Source of the DNA: Mucilaginibacter sp. 14171R-50
Lineage (GTDB): Bacteria; Bacteroidota; Bacteroidia; Sphingobacteriales; Sphingobacteriaceae
Reading direction: 5' to 3'
Length of the DNA: 64,000 nucleotides
Assembly (NCBI RefSeq): GCF_010093045.1
Contig: NZ_CP048115.1
Span: 1,302,001-1,366,000 of the forward strand
Notes under the pieces: model-generated
Told to the model about the DNA's origin: nothing
What the model saw: the letters and a program-made list of their open reading frames with translations, nothing else
Databases searched by the model: none
Shown here: piece by piece, positions 8,896 through 17,309 of the stretch
How positions within the stretch are numbered: the stretch's first letter is position 1
Layout of the letters: each line of letters begins with the position of its first letter
Made by a program: the position numbers and the translations under genes

Positions 8896-11184
8896 ATGAA
8901 AAAGATATTTGCCGCCCTTTTTATTTGTACCGCGCTGCAGGCCACTGCGCAAAACAAGCACGAAAACTTGGTACAATATGTAAAACCCATTATTGGCACC
9001 CAGCGCATGGGGCATACCTACCCCGGGGCTACCGTTCCATTTGGGATGGTACAGCTTAGCCCCGAAACGGATACCGCCAGTTATGAACTTAACGGCAGGT
9101 ATAACCCTAAGGTTTACGAATACTGCGCGGGCTACCAGTACGAAGATAAAACCATTGTAGGATTTAGCCATACCCATTTTAGCGGTACCGGGCACTCAGA
9201 CCTTGGCGATTTTTTAATAATGCCAACCGTAGGTCAGCTTAAACTAAATCCGGGTGTAGCAGATGTGCCGGGCAGCGGTTACCGCTCGGCGTTTTCGCAT
9301 GCCAACGAGGTAAGCGAGGCCAACTACTACAAAGTAAAGCTGGATGCCTCGAACATCACCGCCGAAATGACCACCAGCGCGCGCGTTGGGTTTCACCAAT
9401 ACACGTTCCCTAAATCAGATCAATCGCATGTGATATTAGACCTGATGGCTGGTATTTACAATTATCCAGACAAAAACGTTTGGACATACGTAAAGCTGCT
9501 GAACGATAGCACACTGGTAGGTTACCGCCAAACAAACGGCTGGGCGCGCACCCGCACGCTATATTTTGCCATGGCGTTTAACAAGAAATTCATTCAGCAT
9601 GGGTTTAAAAAATACGATAAGCGCGAGGTTTATGGCGGCTTTTGGGGCAAATTCAACCAAAGCAAAAACTTTCCTGAGATAGCCGGAAAGCAGATACGCG
9701 CTTACTTTGATTTTAAGACAGAAGAGGGCGAGAAGATCAAAATAAAATTCGCGCTATCGCCGGTGAGCATGGATGGCGCTTTAGCCAATATGCAGGCCGA
9801 AGTACGGGGCTGGGATTTTGAAAAGGTAAAAGCAGACGGCCAGAAGCTTTGGGAAACCGAACTGGAGAAAATCACTATTAATGCCAGTACCGAGCGCAAG
9901 CAGGATTTTTATACCGCCATGTACCATACCATGATAAACCCAACCGTTTACATGGATGTTGACGGGCAGTATAAGGGCCTTGACCAAAACGTACACAAAG
10001 CCGATGGCTTTACCAATTATACCACCTTCTCGTTGTGGGATACCTATCGCGCCCTGCACCCGCTGTTTAATATCATACAGCCGCAGCGCAATGCAGATAT
10101 GGTACGATCGATGATGGTGCATTTTGATCAAAGTCCCGAAAAGATGCTCCCGGTTTGGAGTAACTCGGCCAACGAGAACTGGTGCATGAGCGGTTACCAC
10201 AGTGTAGCAGTTTTAGCGGATGCAGTTGTAAAAGGTAACGCGCCATTCGATGCCGAAAAAGCTTTAATGGCCTGCGTAACAACCGCCCGCCACCGCAGCT
10301 ACGAGGGCATTGGCGAATACATGGACCTGGGCTATGTGCCTGATGAAAAAACAGGCGTATCGGTATCAAATACTTTAGAATACGCGTACGACGATTGGGC
10401 AATTGCGCAGATGGCAAAAAAACTGGGTAAAACAGATATTTATAACGAGTTTATTAAACGCAGCGAGAATTATAAAAATGTGTACGATGCAAAATCGGGC
10501 TTTATGAGGCCGAGGAAAGCTGATGGCACCTTCCGCGCCAAGTTTGACCCATTGAGCACTATTAACGAAGGCTTTATTGAGGGCAACGCCTGGAACTACA
10601 CCTTATTTGCACCGCAGGACCCCGAAGGATTGATAAAACTGATGGGTGGCAACAAACGCTTTGTGCCTTATTTAGATTCGCTGTTCACCATGAACCTGCC
10701 GGATAAATACTTTGCCGAAACCGAGGATATTACCCGCGACGGTATCATTGGTAACTATGTACATGGTAACGAGCCGTCGCACCATGTGGCCTACCTGTAC
10801 AACTGGACAGACAAACCCTGGAAAACGCAGGAACGCATCCGTATGATATTGCCACGCATGTACAAACCAACACCCGACGGTTTAGGCGGTAACGATGATA
10901 CCGGCCAAATGAGTGCCTGGTACATTTTCAGTTCGATGGGTTTTTATCCGGTAGCCCCTGGTTCGGTTGATTACTCTATCGGCAGCCCGTCGGTAAATAA
11001 CGCTACCATACAGGTTGGCAACGGCAAAACTTTTAAGATAACCGTTAAAAACCAAAGCGAGAAAAACGTTTACGTACAAAAAATGATGCTCAACGGCAAG
11101 CCGTATAACAGCTTAACCATTACCCACCAGGATATCATGAATGGCGGCGAAATGGTGTTTTATATGAGTTCTAAACACAAGTAA
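8896..11184 (+). CDS. GH92 family alpha-mannosidase, secreted
   Basis: 762-aa exo-acting alpha-mannosidase of glycoside hydrolase family 92 (Ca2+-dependent inverting enzymes, mostly alpha-1,2-mannosidases). A signal peptide (about 1-18, ...ATAQNK) is followed by the beta-sandwich N-domain and an (alpha/alpha)6 catalytic domain. GH92 landmarks are visible: GTGHSDLGDF near 97, GNEPSHHVAYLYNW near 624 and GLGGNDDTGQMSAWY near 660. It stands alone rather than in a SusCD-type locus, and ends in a strong terminator. Substrate probably N-glycan or yeast mannan, by family only. Confidence 0.93.
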   Translation: MKKIFAALFICTALQATAQNKHENLVQYVKPIIGTQRMGHTYPGATVPFGMVQLSPETDTASYELNGRYNPKVYEYCAGYQYEDKTIVGFSHTHFSGTGHSDLGDFLIMPTVGQLKLNPGVADVPGSGYRSAFSHANEVSEANYYKVKLDASNITAEMTTSARVGFHQYTFPKSDQSHVILDLMAGIYNYPDKNVWTYVKLLNDSTLVGYRQTNGWARTRTLYFAMAFNKKFIQHGFKKYDKREVYGGFWGKFNQSKNFPEIAGKQIRAYFDFKTEEGEKIKIKFALSPVSMDGALANMQAEVRGWDFEKVKADGQKLWETELEKITINASTERKQDFYTAMYHTMINPTVYMDVDGQYKGLDQNVHKADGFTNYTTFSLWDTYRALHPLFNIIQPQRNADMVRSMMVHFDQSPEKMLPVWSNSANENWCMSGYHSVAVLADAVVKGNAPFDAEKALMACVTTARHRSYEGIGEYMDLGYVPDEKTGVSVSNTLEYAYDDWAIAQMAKKLGKTDIYNEFIKRSENYKNVYDAKSGFMRPRKADGTFRAKFDPLSTINEGFIEGNAWNYTLFAPQDPEGLIKLMGGNKRFVPYLDSLFTMNLPDKYFAETEDITRDGIIGNYVHGNEPSHHVAYLYNWTDKPWKTQERIRMILPRMYKPTPDGLGGNDDTGQMSAWYIFSSMGFYPVAPGSVDYSIGSPSVNNATIQVGNGKTFKITVKNQSEKNVYVQKMMLNGKPYNSLTITHQDIMNGGEMVFYMSSKHK

Positions 11185-11207
11185 CGGTCGGAGAATAAAG
11201 ATAAGAG

Positions 11208-11242
11208 AATGGTTGATCGGGTACGCCGGTCAACCATTTTTT
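11208..11242 (+). terminator. intrinsic terminator after GH92 gene
   Basis: 13-bp stem (11208-11220 with 11226-11238, one G-U pair) with a 5-base loop and a T run. Located between convergent genes, it may also serve the minus-strand gene ending at 11244. Confidence 0.85.
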
Positions 11243-11243
11243 A

Positions 11244-11642
11244 TTAGTTTGAGTCCATTTGTCGATAGAAGAAAAAAGAGTGGACAGCAAAAAATGGGAG
11301 AGTTATAGATAAATAAACCGAGGCAATCTCTAAAACGCTGTTTGTGAAGATCAGGATACTGCAGGCGCTAACAGGCAGCGCGTAATAACTCAGGAAATTG
11401 TAAAACCGATTGTTTTTTATTTCAGGAAAGAGGTTAAAGAATATAGTGGTTGATAAAAGTGTTAGGCAAAGTACCCATACAAAGCCAATCAAACAAAACA
11501 AGGTTATTCCTTGATTTCCTTCTAAACTTCCAGCTTCTTTAGAAAACACAACCATTATAGTAATAAATGTGAGCAGATAGCCAAGCAGGAAAGTGTAGAT
11601 CAAGCTCTTTCTAAGTTGAGCAGCATAAATATTGCGGTCCAT
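11244..11642 (-). CDS. hypothetical four-helix membrane protein
   Basis: 132-aa protein of unrecognised family. About four hydrophobic segments are visible (about 13-33, 46-66, 85-105, 107-124) and a basic/aromatic C-terminus. The gene is AT-rich relative to the neighbouring GH92 gene. It converges on GH92 and is divergent from the 160-aa gene at 11839; nothing in the context assigns a role. Confidence 0.6.
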   Translation of the reverse strand: MDRNIYAAQLRKSLIYTFLLGYLLTFITIMVVFSKEAGSLEGNQGITLFCLIGFVWVLCLTLLSTTIFFNLFPEIKNNRFYNFLSYYALPVSACSILIFTNSVLEIASVYLSITLPFFAVHSFFFYRQMDSN

Positions 11643-11838
11643 GCGCTAATATATCAATTCAAATCGTAGAATTTTGAATGTAATAATGATGGGTCGCGAG
11701 AGTTGCTCACCTTGTGATTTGGTTTGTTTTGCCGGGTCTAACAGGACAACGTTCTTATCAAATAGAAATACTTAGAAAAGATTCTCTAAATTCAAGCGAT
11801 TGGCAAACTTTAAAAGAGGCGTTATTAACTTTATATAT

Positions 11839-12321
11839 ATGACAGAAAAATTCGATACCTATATCCAAAAGACTAAGTTATATTACATATTGCAAGTTAT
11901 TAGCATATTAACACTGCTTGGTATACTGGGAGCGAAGATTACAGATTTACAAATACCACTAATGTATAAGCCCCTTGCGGGTACTCTCGTTATATTGGGA
12001 TTAATTACAATAGTGATAAACCTGATTCTAACCAGTACCAACTTTGTAAAAATGTACAAAAAGGATGGAGAATTAATTGTTAATACAGAATCAGTTACTT
12101 TGAATGAGAAAACAATATTACTTAAAGATATAAGAAAAATAGAGGTAAACGCAAATGACTATAAAGGTGCCAGATCAAGTGATGGTTCAGGTAACAGAAT
12201 ATATATAACCTTTGATGATAAAATCATTAGCAGTCGATTTGTAATTAGTTCTAAAGATCAGCAGAATAACCTGAGTAAAATATTGACACAATGGAAATTG
12301 GCGGGAATTGAAATTATTTAG
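11839..12321 (+). CDS. hypothetical membrane protein with PH-like tail
   Basis: 160-aa protein of unrecognised family: two membrane helices (about 17-35 and 42-65) then a soluble beta-rich C-terminal part (about 70-160, ITF...ISSRFVIS...) that looks like a small bacterial PH-like domain; that comparison is a guess from pattern. I chose the ATG at 11839 over an in-frame TTG at 11800 because the sequence before MTEKF is not protein-like. AT-rich, like its divergent neighbour at 11244. Confidence 0.6.
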   Translation: MTEKFDTYIQKTKLYYILQVISILTLLGILGAKITDLQIPLMYKPLAGTLVILGLITIVINLILTSTNFVKMYKKDGELIVNTESVTLNEKTILLKDIRKIEVNANDYKGARSSDGSGNRIYITFDDKIISSRFVISSKDQQNNLSKILTQWKLAGIEII

Positions 12322-12398
12322 TGGCGCGTTAGGACATTCTCTTCAAACTATTGCCTTGATTCTGTAAACTCTCGAATTCAACAAATTGAGTTCAGACA

Positions 12399-12968
12399 TT
12401 ACCCCGCCATACAGTGGCGCTCTCTAACAGCCAGTTTGTTCAGTTTCTCTTTAAGAATAATACGCGCACGGTATAAGGTAGTGCGCGACAGCAATTCGCT
12501 CATGCCCAGCTTGGTGCTTATCTCCTGGTGCGAAAAGCCCTCGATAGCATACATGTTGAAAACAGAGCGATAAGTATCGGGCAATTGTTGAACCATATTC
12601 ATCAGATCGCCGGCTTCTAATCCGTTATCATTATAGCTGGTATTAACCGGGATGCCCTGTTCGGCAAAATCCTCAACCAATACAACGTTTTTGGCTTTAC
12701 GGTAACGGGATATAGCGCTGTGCACCATAATACGGCGGATCCAGCCTTCAAGGCTACCTTCGCCACGGTAGTTGCCCATGTTCTTGAACATTTTTATAAA
12801 GCCTTCCTGCAATATATCCTGTGCTTCGTCTTTATCATTCGCATAGCGCATGCAAACCGCAAGCATTTTTGGCGCTAAAGCTTTGTATAACATCTCTTGT
12901 TGCTTCCTGTCGTTACGCAGGCAGCCTTCCCAAAGTGTTTGTAAGCGGTTATCAACGGTGGTCATCAT
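12399..12968 (-). CDS. ECF-type RNA polymerase sigma factor
   Basis: 189-aa extracytoplasmic-function sigma factor. Region 2 is visible as ANDKDEAQDILQEGFIKMFKNMGNYRGEGSLEGWIRRIM, region 4 as LPDTYRSVFNMYAIEGFSHQEISTKLGMSELLSRTTLYRAR. The recognition-helix segment (SELLSRTTLYRAR) differs slightly from the usual SxxTVRTRLxRAR pattern. Start taken at 12968 (MMTTVDNR), preceded by AAAGAA on the coding strand; 13010 is possible in frame. No anti-sigma gene is adjacent, so it may be an orphan ECF. Confidence 0.88.
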   Translation of the reverse strand: MMTTVDNRLQTLWEGCLRNDRKQQEMLYKALAPKMLAVCMRYANDKDEAQDILQEGFIKMFKNMGNYRGEGSLEGWIRRIMVHSAISRYRKAKNVVLVEDFAEQGIPVNTSYNDNGLEAGDLMNMVQQLPDTYRSVFNMYAIEGFSHQEISTKLGMSELLSRTTLYRARIILKEKLNKLAVRERHCMAG

Positions 12969-13010
12969 TTCTTTATTATTTATTCCACAACGGCCTATGC
13001 CAAAATGCAA

Positions 13011-13278
13011 CCATTTTTATAATATGCTGATTATCAATTGAATATTTTTAAAACTAATTTTAAAGTGTACGATAGCGGACGGTCAACCGTTCTTTACCGA
13101 ACGCTTTTAAGTGTATTAATTACACTAAGCTATTAGCTCTACGTAGCTTAGTGGCAGAGCGTAACAATGGGTTGATTTTTTTAATTAATTCTCTCCCTGC
13201 ACCCTCCCGCCGCGAGGAATCGCGCATGCCATTAACCCGCCTGCAAACCGCCAACTATTAACTGCATACTTAAAAATG
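13011..13278. other. intergenic stretch upstream of COG2509 gene
   Basis: About 300 bp without a gene between the ECF gene and the flavoprotein. It contains a tRNA-like 5'-half fragment (GTAGCTTAGTGGCAGAGCG, about 13143-13161) with no anticodon or T arm, and a GCAAACCGCCAACT... word (13241-13268) also found near 15655 and 17254. No ORF with coding character was seen. Confidence 0.5.
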
Positions 13279-13286
13279 TATCTTTG
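13279..13286 (+). promoter_or_regulatory. putative -7 box of COG2509 gene
   Basis: TATCTTTG fits TAnnTTTG and lies 32 bp before the start codon at 13319. No clear -33 element. Confidence 0.45.
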
Positions 13287-13318
13287 CCGTATCCGGGATA
13301 AAAACCCGGCATACCATT

Positions 13319-14869
13319 ATGATAAAGGAAGCAGAAATTGTTTGCCAGCCCGGGCAGCACGAGGATGAAGCGGTTTTAACAGGCCTGGCTTCAACAGCCA
13401 TTAATATTCCCCAAAAAAGAATTACCGGTATAAAGGTTTTTAAGCGCTCGATAGACGCGCGCGGCCGCAAGGTACTTTACCGCATGCAGGTAAGGGTATT
13501 TATAGATGAGCCGGTACAAATTGAAAGCTACACTCCTCAATATAAAAATGTAAAGGATGCCAAACGGGTTATTATTGTAGGCGCAGGCCCTGCAGGGATC
13601 TTTGCCGCTTTGCAATGTATTGCGCAGGGCCTTAAACCCATCATCTTAGAGCGTGGTAAGGATGTTAAACAACGCCGCCGCGACCTGGCTAACATTAATA
13701 AGCAGGGCCTGGTAAACCCCGAAAGTAATTATTGTTTTGGCGAAGGGGGGGCAGGCACCTACTCGGATGGTAAACTTTATACCCGCAGCACCAAGCGCGG
13801 CGATGTAAACGGCGTGCTCAAAACCTTCGTCGCCCACGGCGCAACCGAAGATATTTTGGTTGATGCCCGCCCGCATATTGGCACTAACAAGCTGCCGCAG
13901 ATTATTACCGCCATGCGGGAAAGTATTTTAGAAGCAGGCGGCGAGTTTCTATTTGAAACGAAAGTGACTGCCTTACTGGTTGAGTTTGGCAAGATAAAAG
14001 GGGCGCAATTAGCCAACAATGAAAAACTTTTGGCTGATGCCGTGATCCTGGCAACCGGTCACTCCGCGCATGATGTTTTCAGGATGCTGCACAGCCAGGA
14101 TATTTTGATAGAGGCCAAACCCTTTGCACTGGGTGTAAGGATAGAACATCCGCAGGAAATTATTGACCGCGCCCAGTACCATTGCGAGTACCGGGGACCC
14201 GACCTGCCGCCATCCTACTACAATTTAGTTGAGCAGGTTGAAGACCGCGGCGTGTTCTCTTTTTGTATGTGCCCCGGCGGCATTATAGCCCCCTGCGCTA
14301 CCGCGCAGGATGAGATCGTGGTTAACGGCTGGAGCCCAAGCAAACGGAATAACCCTTTTGCCAACTCGGGCACCGTGGTGCAAATAAATATGGAAGATGT
14401 AAAGGGTGATGTGAACGATCCTTTCCGGATGCTGAACTTTCAGCAGCAGGTAGAGCATCTGGCCTTTAAAGCCGGCGGCGGTAAGCTGGTTGCCCCGGCG
14501 CAACGCATGACAGATTTTGTGGAAGGCCGCGTATCAATCGACCTGCCCGAAAACTCGTACCTGCCCGGCTGCAAAAGTGTTGACCTGAAAGAGGTGCTGC
14601 CCGATTGGATCCATAACCGCCTGCGCAAGGCATTACCTGTATTCGGCCGTAAAATGAAGGGATATTATACGAACGAAGCGATATTGGTTGGTGTGGAATC
14701 GCGCACCTCATCGCCCATAAAAATTCCACGCGACCGGGAGAGCTACCAGCATCCGCAAGTTGCAGGCCTGTTCCCCTGCGGCGAAGGAGCGGGCTATGCA
14801 GGTGGCATTATTTCTGCCGCTATTGACGGCGTGAATTGTGCTGATGGGGTAGCGAGGTATTTTGAATAA
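13319..14869 (+). CDS. FAD-dependent dehydrogenase, COG2509 family
   Basis: 516-aa cytosolic flavoprotein. An N-terminal 80-residue domain (MIKEAEIVCQPGQ...) precedes the FAD-binding Rossmann motif VIIVGAGPAGIFAAL (84-98) and the family motif NYCFGEGGAGTYSDGKLYTR (about 138-157). Near the C-terminus GVESRTSSPI and GLFPCGEGAGYAGGI complete the FAD site. The family is widely conserved but its substrate is unknown. Starts at the ATG just downstream of a -7 box; terminates in a repeat-rich gap. Confidence 0.92.
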   Translation: MIKEAEIVCQPGQHEDEAVLTGLASTAINIPQKRITGIKVFKRSIDARGRKVLYRMQVRVFIDEPVQIESYTPQYKNVKDAKRVIIVGAGPAGIFAALQCIAQGLKPIILERGKDVKQRRRDLANINKQGLVNPESNYCFGEGGAGTYSDGKLYTRSTKRGDVNGVLKTFVAHGATEDILVDARPHIGTNKLPQIITAMRESILEAGGEFLFETKVTALLVEFGKIKGAQLANNEKLLADAVILATGHSAHDVFRMLHSQDILIEAKPFALGVRIEHPQEIIDRAQYHCEYRGPDLPPSYYNLVEQVEDRGVFSFCMCPGGIIAPCATAQDEIVVNGWSPSKRNNPFANSGTVVQINMEDVKGDVNDPFRMLNFQQQVEHLAFKAGGGKLVAPAQRMTDFVEGRVSIDLPENSYLPGCKSVDLKEVLPDWIHNRLRKALPVFGRKMKGYYTNEAILVGVESRTSSPIKIPRDRESYQHPQVAGLFPCGEGAGYAGGIISAAIDGVNCADGVARYFE

Positions 14870-14878
14870 TTCCCCACG

Positions 14879-14905
14879 CGTCATTACGAGGTACGAAGCA
14901 ATCTC
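14879..14905. repeat. 'CATTGCGAGGTACGAAGCAA' repeat, single arm
   Basis: 27-bp stretch differing by one base from one arm of the perfect inverted repeat at 51095-51193. It overlaps no gene and lies immediately after the COG2509 stop. Confidence 0.7.
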
Positions 14906-14934
14906 CCGTGAGTTTGTGCTGTTTGAATGGCAGT

Positions 14935-15070
14935 CTGCTCATAGCCGCAGGGGCTTAGTAACTTTTGTCTTGATACAAAAAGTCACCAAAAAATCAAGAC
15001 AAAAAAATCCTTCCCCGCACAGGCATTTGCCCATCGGCCCGGTTTTTTGTCGGCCCACCGCTCTTCGATA
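14935..15070 (+). repeat. structured dispersed repeat, short copy (D)
   Basis: Short relative of the repeat units at 21721-22196, 22197-22596 and 25884-26170. It contains ACTTTTGT-CTTGAT-ACAAAAAGT (14961-14983), followed by ATCAAG at 14993-14998, complementary to the hairpin loop. TTTTGTCTTGAT and ATCAAGACAAAA also form a 12-bp inverted repeat. Downstream CCGCACAGGCATTTGCCC matches the other copies. Confidence 0.65.
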
Positions 15071-15097
15071 AGACTAACGTCTCAAACCAATATTAAT

Positions 15098-15105
15098 AGG
15101 AGGTG
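15098..15105 (+). promoter_or_regulatory. strong Shine-Dalgarno of DinB gene
   Basis: AGGAGGTG lies 11 bp before the ATG at 15117. Such a complete anti-16S match is unusual in this window, where most genes have only A-rich leaders. Confidence 0.7.
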
Positions 15106-15116
15106 TTAAAAGAAAT

Positions 15117-15605
15117 ATGACAACCATCGCTCAAAAGCTTCAGGATTCCTTACAGCAGATCCTATCTAACGACCCATGGTATGGGCCGGCTACTTACGAT
15201 ATTATTGAAAACATAACCTTTGAGGCGGCGTATGAAGTGCCGCAAGGTTCGGTACACAGCATTGCCGGTATATTATTGCATATGCTTGGCTGGACACAAG
15301 AGGTTACCGACCGCATGCAAGGCCAAACCGCTGGGGAACCCGCAGGCGGCGACTGGCCCGACCCCGGCCACCCCGACGACGATAAATGGAAGCAATTGAT
15401 CGCTGATTTTAAGCTGGCCAATGTTACGCTGGCAGGTGTTATTCAAAAGTTTCCTGGTAGTAAGTGGGATGAGCCTATTAACGACCACCGTGACCCGGAA
15501 CTGGGCGGTAAAGGTGTAAGCTACCAAGCCCTTATTGAAGGCCTGATACAACACCACGTTTACCACAGCGGCCAGATAGCATTGCTGAACAGGATAGTGG
15601 GTTAG
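15117..15605 (+). CDS. DinB family protein
   Basis: 162-aa four-helix-bundle protein of the DinB/YfiT superfamily, metal-dependent thiol transferases or related enzymes. The expected histidine ligands are visible: His55 (LLHMLGW) and the pair in QHHVYHSGQIALL (146-150). Length is usual. Preceded by a repeat copy and an unusually good Shine-Dalgarno. The specific substrate is not resolvable. Confidence 0.88.
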   Translation: MTTIAQKLQDSLQQILSNDPWYGPATYDIIENITFEAAYEVPQGSVHSIAGILLHMLGWTQEVTDRMQGQTAGEPAGGDWPDPGHPDDDKWKQLIADFKLANVTLAGVIQKFPGSKWDEPINDHRDPELGGKGVSYQALIEGLIQHHVYHSGQIALLNRIVG

Positions 15606-15608
15606 TTT

Positions 15609-15681
15609 CAGTTAACAGTTTTAAGTTGGCAGTCAGCACGAAAAAGCACTAACAGCAAACCGCTTACCGTCCACTGCAAAC
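15609..15681. repeat. degenerate word-repeat spacer
   Basis: Short spacer built from reiterated words (CAGTTAACAG, AAGTTGGCAGTCAG, then GCAAACCGC...ACTGCAAACTT). The last word block recurs at 13241-13268 and 17254-17284. Confidence 0.45.
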
Positions 15682-15888
15682 TTAATAAGGCAATTCCTCG
15701 CAGGTAAACCCGGCTATTTGCAGCATGTGGTTAATGGTTTGCGGCTCGATGCCGCTGCTAACCACGCGCAGAATATTGTCACAATCTTCCAGGTCAAAGT
15801 TGTATTGCTTTATTTCGGCCAGCGAGATAAGTAACGGATGGATCCGGTTTACTTCCTGCCTGCTGGCAACGCTTGTTTTAAATATCAT
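15682..15888 (-). CDS. small HMA-like protein without CxxC
   Basis: 68-aa protein (MIFKTSVASRQEVNRI...) with the beta-alpha-beta pattern of a heavy-metal-associated (ferredoxin-like) domain, including a C-terminal LQIAGFTCEELPY like the end of HMA domains. The metal-binding CxxC is missing; only single cysteines remain. Start could also be the ATG at 15897. A longer in-frame extension to 15966 comes from the neighbouring repeat and is rejected. It lies in a minus-strand run with the ECF sigma gene at 16421, separated from it by the membrane protein gene. Confidence 0.7.
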   Translation of the reverse strand: MIFKTSVASRQEVNRIHPLLISLAEIKQYNFDLEDCDNILRVVSSGIEPQTINHMLQIAGFTCEELPY

Positions 15889-15930
15889 TACATCCATGGG
15901 TAGTAGGGCGTTGGTTGATAAACTTATAAT

Positions 15931-15990
15931 TGTCAGTCTGAGCTTGTCGAAGCATCTATTTGCCAAGTCTTCGACAAGCTCAGACTGACA
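15931..15990. repeat. dispersed inverted repeat ('TTCGACAAGCTCAG' family), copy 2
   Basis: Perfect 22-bp inverted arms (15931-15952 and 15969-15990) with a 16-base loop; the right arm contains TTCGACAAGCTCAGACTGAC. Same family as 6056-6117. It lies between the HMA-like gene and the membrane protein gene on the minus strand. Confidence 0.85.
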
Positions 15991-15998
15991 AGAGCTAC

Positions 15999-16400
15999 TT
16001 ATTCTGTTTTTGACTCTTTCTCGGCTATGGGCGCGTCTTTCCAGGCATCGCGCCAGTCGTCGCGGTGGCGGCCACGGCCGCCCCAGCCGCAGCGGTCCTT
16101 CATCTGCTCTTTAAAGCGCTCGCGTTCCTCGGGCGACATACCCGCCAAACGTTCCTGCATCATTTGTTTGCGGCGCATCCATGGCGCACCGCCACGGCCT
16201 TTTGGGCCGCCAAAGCCAAACAGTATTTTGCACAGGATGAATATGCCCATGGCCTGCCAGAAACTTATGGTGGTTACATGTAAAATATCGGGCAGCAGAT
16301 GGTTCCAAAGCTGCATTACCACAAAGCTTGCCAGCGCTAAAATAGCCGCTATGCCGATAGGGATAAAAATGAACCTACCTTTATAAAATGCGTTTTTCAT
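15999..16400 (-). CDS. membrane protein with charged C-terminal tail, ECF partner
   Basis: 133-aa protein: two membrane helices (about 9-30 and 42-62), then a highly charged helical tail (about 75-133) with MRRKQMMQERLAGMSPEERERFKEQMKDRCG. The tail recalls LTxxQ/CpxP-like metal or stress sensors, by pattern only. It starts 20 bp after the stop of the ECF sigma gene, so the two probably form an operon and this protein may modulate the sigma factor; no classical anti-sigma domain is visible. Confidence 0.72.
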   Translation of the reverse strand: MKNAFYKGRFIFIPIGIAAILALASFVVMQLWNHLLPDILHVTTISFWQAMGIFILCKILFGFGGPKGRGGAPWMRRKQMMQERLAGMSPEERERFKEQMKDRCGWGGRGRHRDDWRDAWKDAPIAEKESKTE

Positions 16401-16420
16401 TGTTCTTATTTTTAATGTTT

Positions 16421-16981
16421 TTAATATTCTGTTATCTCTTTATACAATTGTTTTAACCTGTTGCGCAGGTGTAGTACCGCATACCGCTTGCGCGATACCA
16501 GGGTGTTAATGTTTTCGCCTGTGCGCTTGGCGATCTCCTCAAAGGGAATATCATCAAGCTCCTGCCAGATGAATACCTGCCGCTGGTTTTCGGGCAGCTC
16601 GTCGAGCGCTACAAAAAGCTGTTCCCAAAAAAGGTTGCGCAGGTACTGGGTTTCGGGCGTGGTGGCTTCAGTAAGTAATATAGACTGAAAATCCGGGGTG
16701 TCGTCGTCGTCATCATCGCTTGCAGGCAGCATATCATCCAAAAGGGTTTCGGTATGCTTTTTATGCTTGTCGATAATTTTGTTTTTAGCCACCCGGTATA
16801 ACCACGCGCTGGTTTGCTCAATAGGCCCGGCGTTTACCACATTGCTAAACTGGTACCAAACATCCTGCAGAATGTCTTCGGCATCGGCATCATTTTTTAC
16901 CCTTTTGCGGATAAACCCCAGCAGGCTTTTACCATACGACGCAATGGTTTGTATGATATGGCTGTTGTTATCCTGGGGCAT
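16421..16981 (-). CDS. ECF-type RNA polymerase sigma factor
   Basis: 186-aa ECF sigma factor. Region 2 is KNDADAEDILQDVWYQFSNV...SAWLYRVAKNKIIDKHKK; region 4 is LPENQRQVFIWQELDDIPFEEIAKRTGENINTLVSRKRYAVLHLRNRL. An acidic Asp-rich linker (ASDDDDDDTPD) separates the two. Start chosen at 16981 (MPQDNN) because homologues begin about here; 17029 is in frame. First gene of an operon with the membrane protein at 15999. Confidence 0.87.
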   Translation of the reverse strand: MPQDNNSHIIQTIASYGKSLLGFIRKRVKNDADAEDILQDVWYQFSNVVNAGPIEQTSAWLYRVAKNKIIDKHKKHTETLLDDMLPASDDDDDDTPDFQSILLTEATTPETQYLRNLFWEQLFVALDELPENQRQVFIWQELDDIPFEEIAKRTGENINTLVSRKRYAVLHLRNRLKQLYKEITEY

Positions 16982-17106
16982 CGATGCTGCTGTCAATTTA
17001 TGATGGTGTTTAAAGATAAAGACGAGCATGGTTTGAAAACATTTTAAATTATTTTATTTTTTTGATGAGAGATTAAGGACGGGTCAAAAACATTGAGAAT
17101 GGCAAT

Positions 17107-17237
17107 GATTCACTCACCCCGACCACGCTTCGCGGGTCGACCCTCTATACTTTGTAAAGAGGGTGAGAAATATTTTCCCCCTCTTTGCGCAACGCGGAGA
17201 GAGGGGGGTCTAGCGAAGCAACGACCGGGTGAGTAAT
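17107..17237. repeat. nested inverted-repeat element upstream of ECF gene
   Basis: Non-coding element with an outer imperfect inverted repeat (GATTCACTCACCCCGAC near 17107 against GACCGGGTGAGTAATC near 17223) enclosing two inner hairpins: ACCCTCT/AGAGGGT (17140-17164) and CCCCCTCT/AGAGGGGG (17177-17207). It occupies most of the gap between the ECF gene and the CoA-binding protein gene. Confidence 0.65.
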
Positions 17238-17309
17238 CACCATCATGTAAAAAGCAAACTGCTAACTCCCTACTGCAAACTTATTTGTAACCTTGCACGT
17301 TATTACAAC

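Noticed and set aside
11800..11838. Upstream TTG start of the 160-aa membrane protein
   Set aside because: The extra 13 residues look non-coding and an ATG lies at the start of the plausible protein.
13135..13165. tRNA gene
   Set aside because: Only the D-arm-like part is recognisable; there is no anticodon or T-arm and no acceptor pairing.
14862..15071. 69-aa ORF after the COG2509 gene
   Set aside because: Composed of the CATTGCGAGG-type repeat and the structured repeat copy D; no coding signal.
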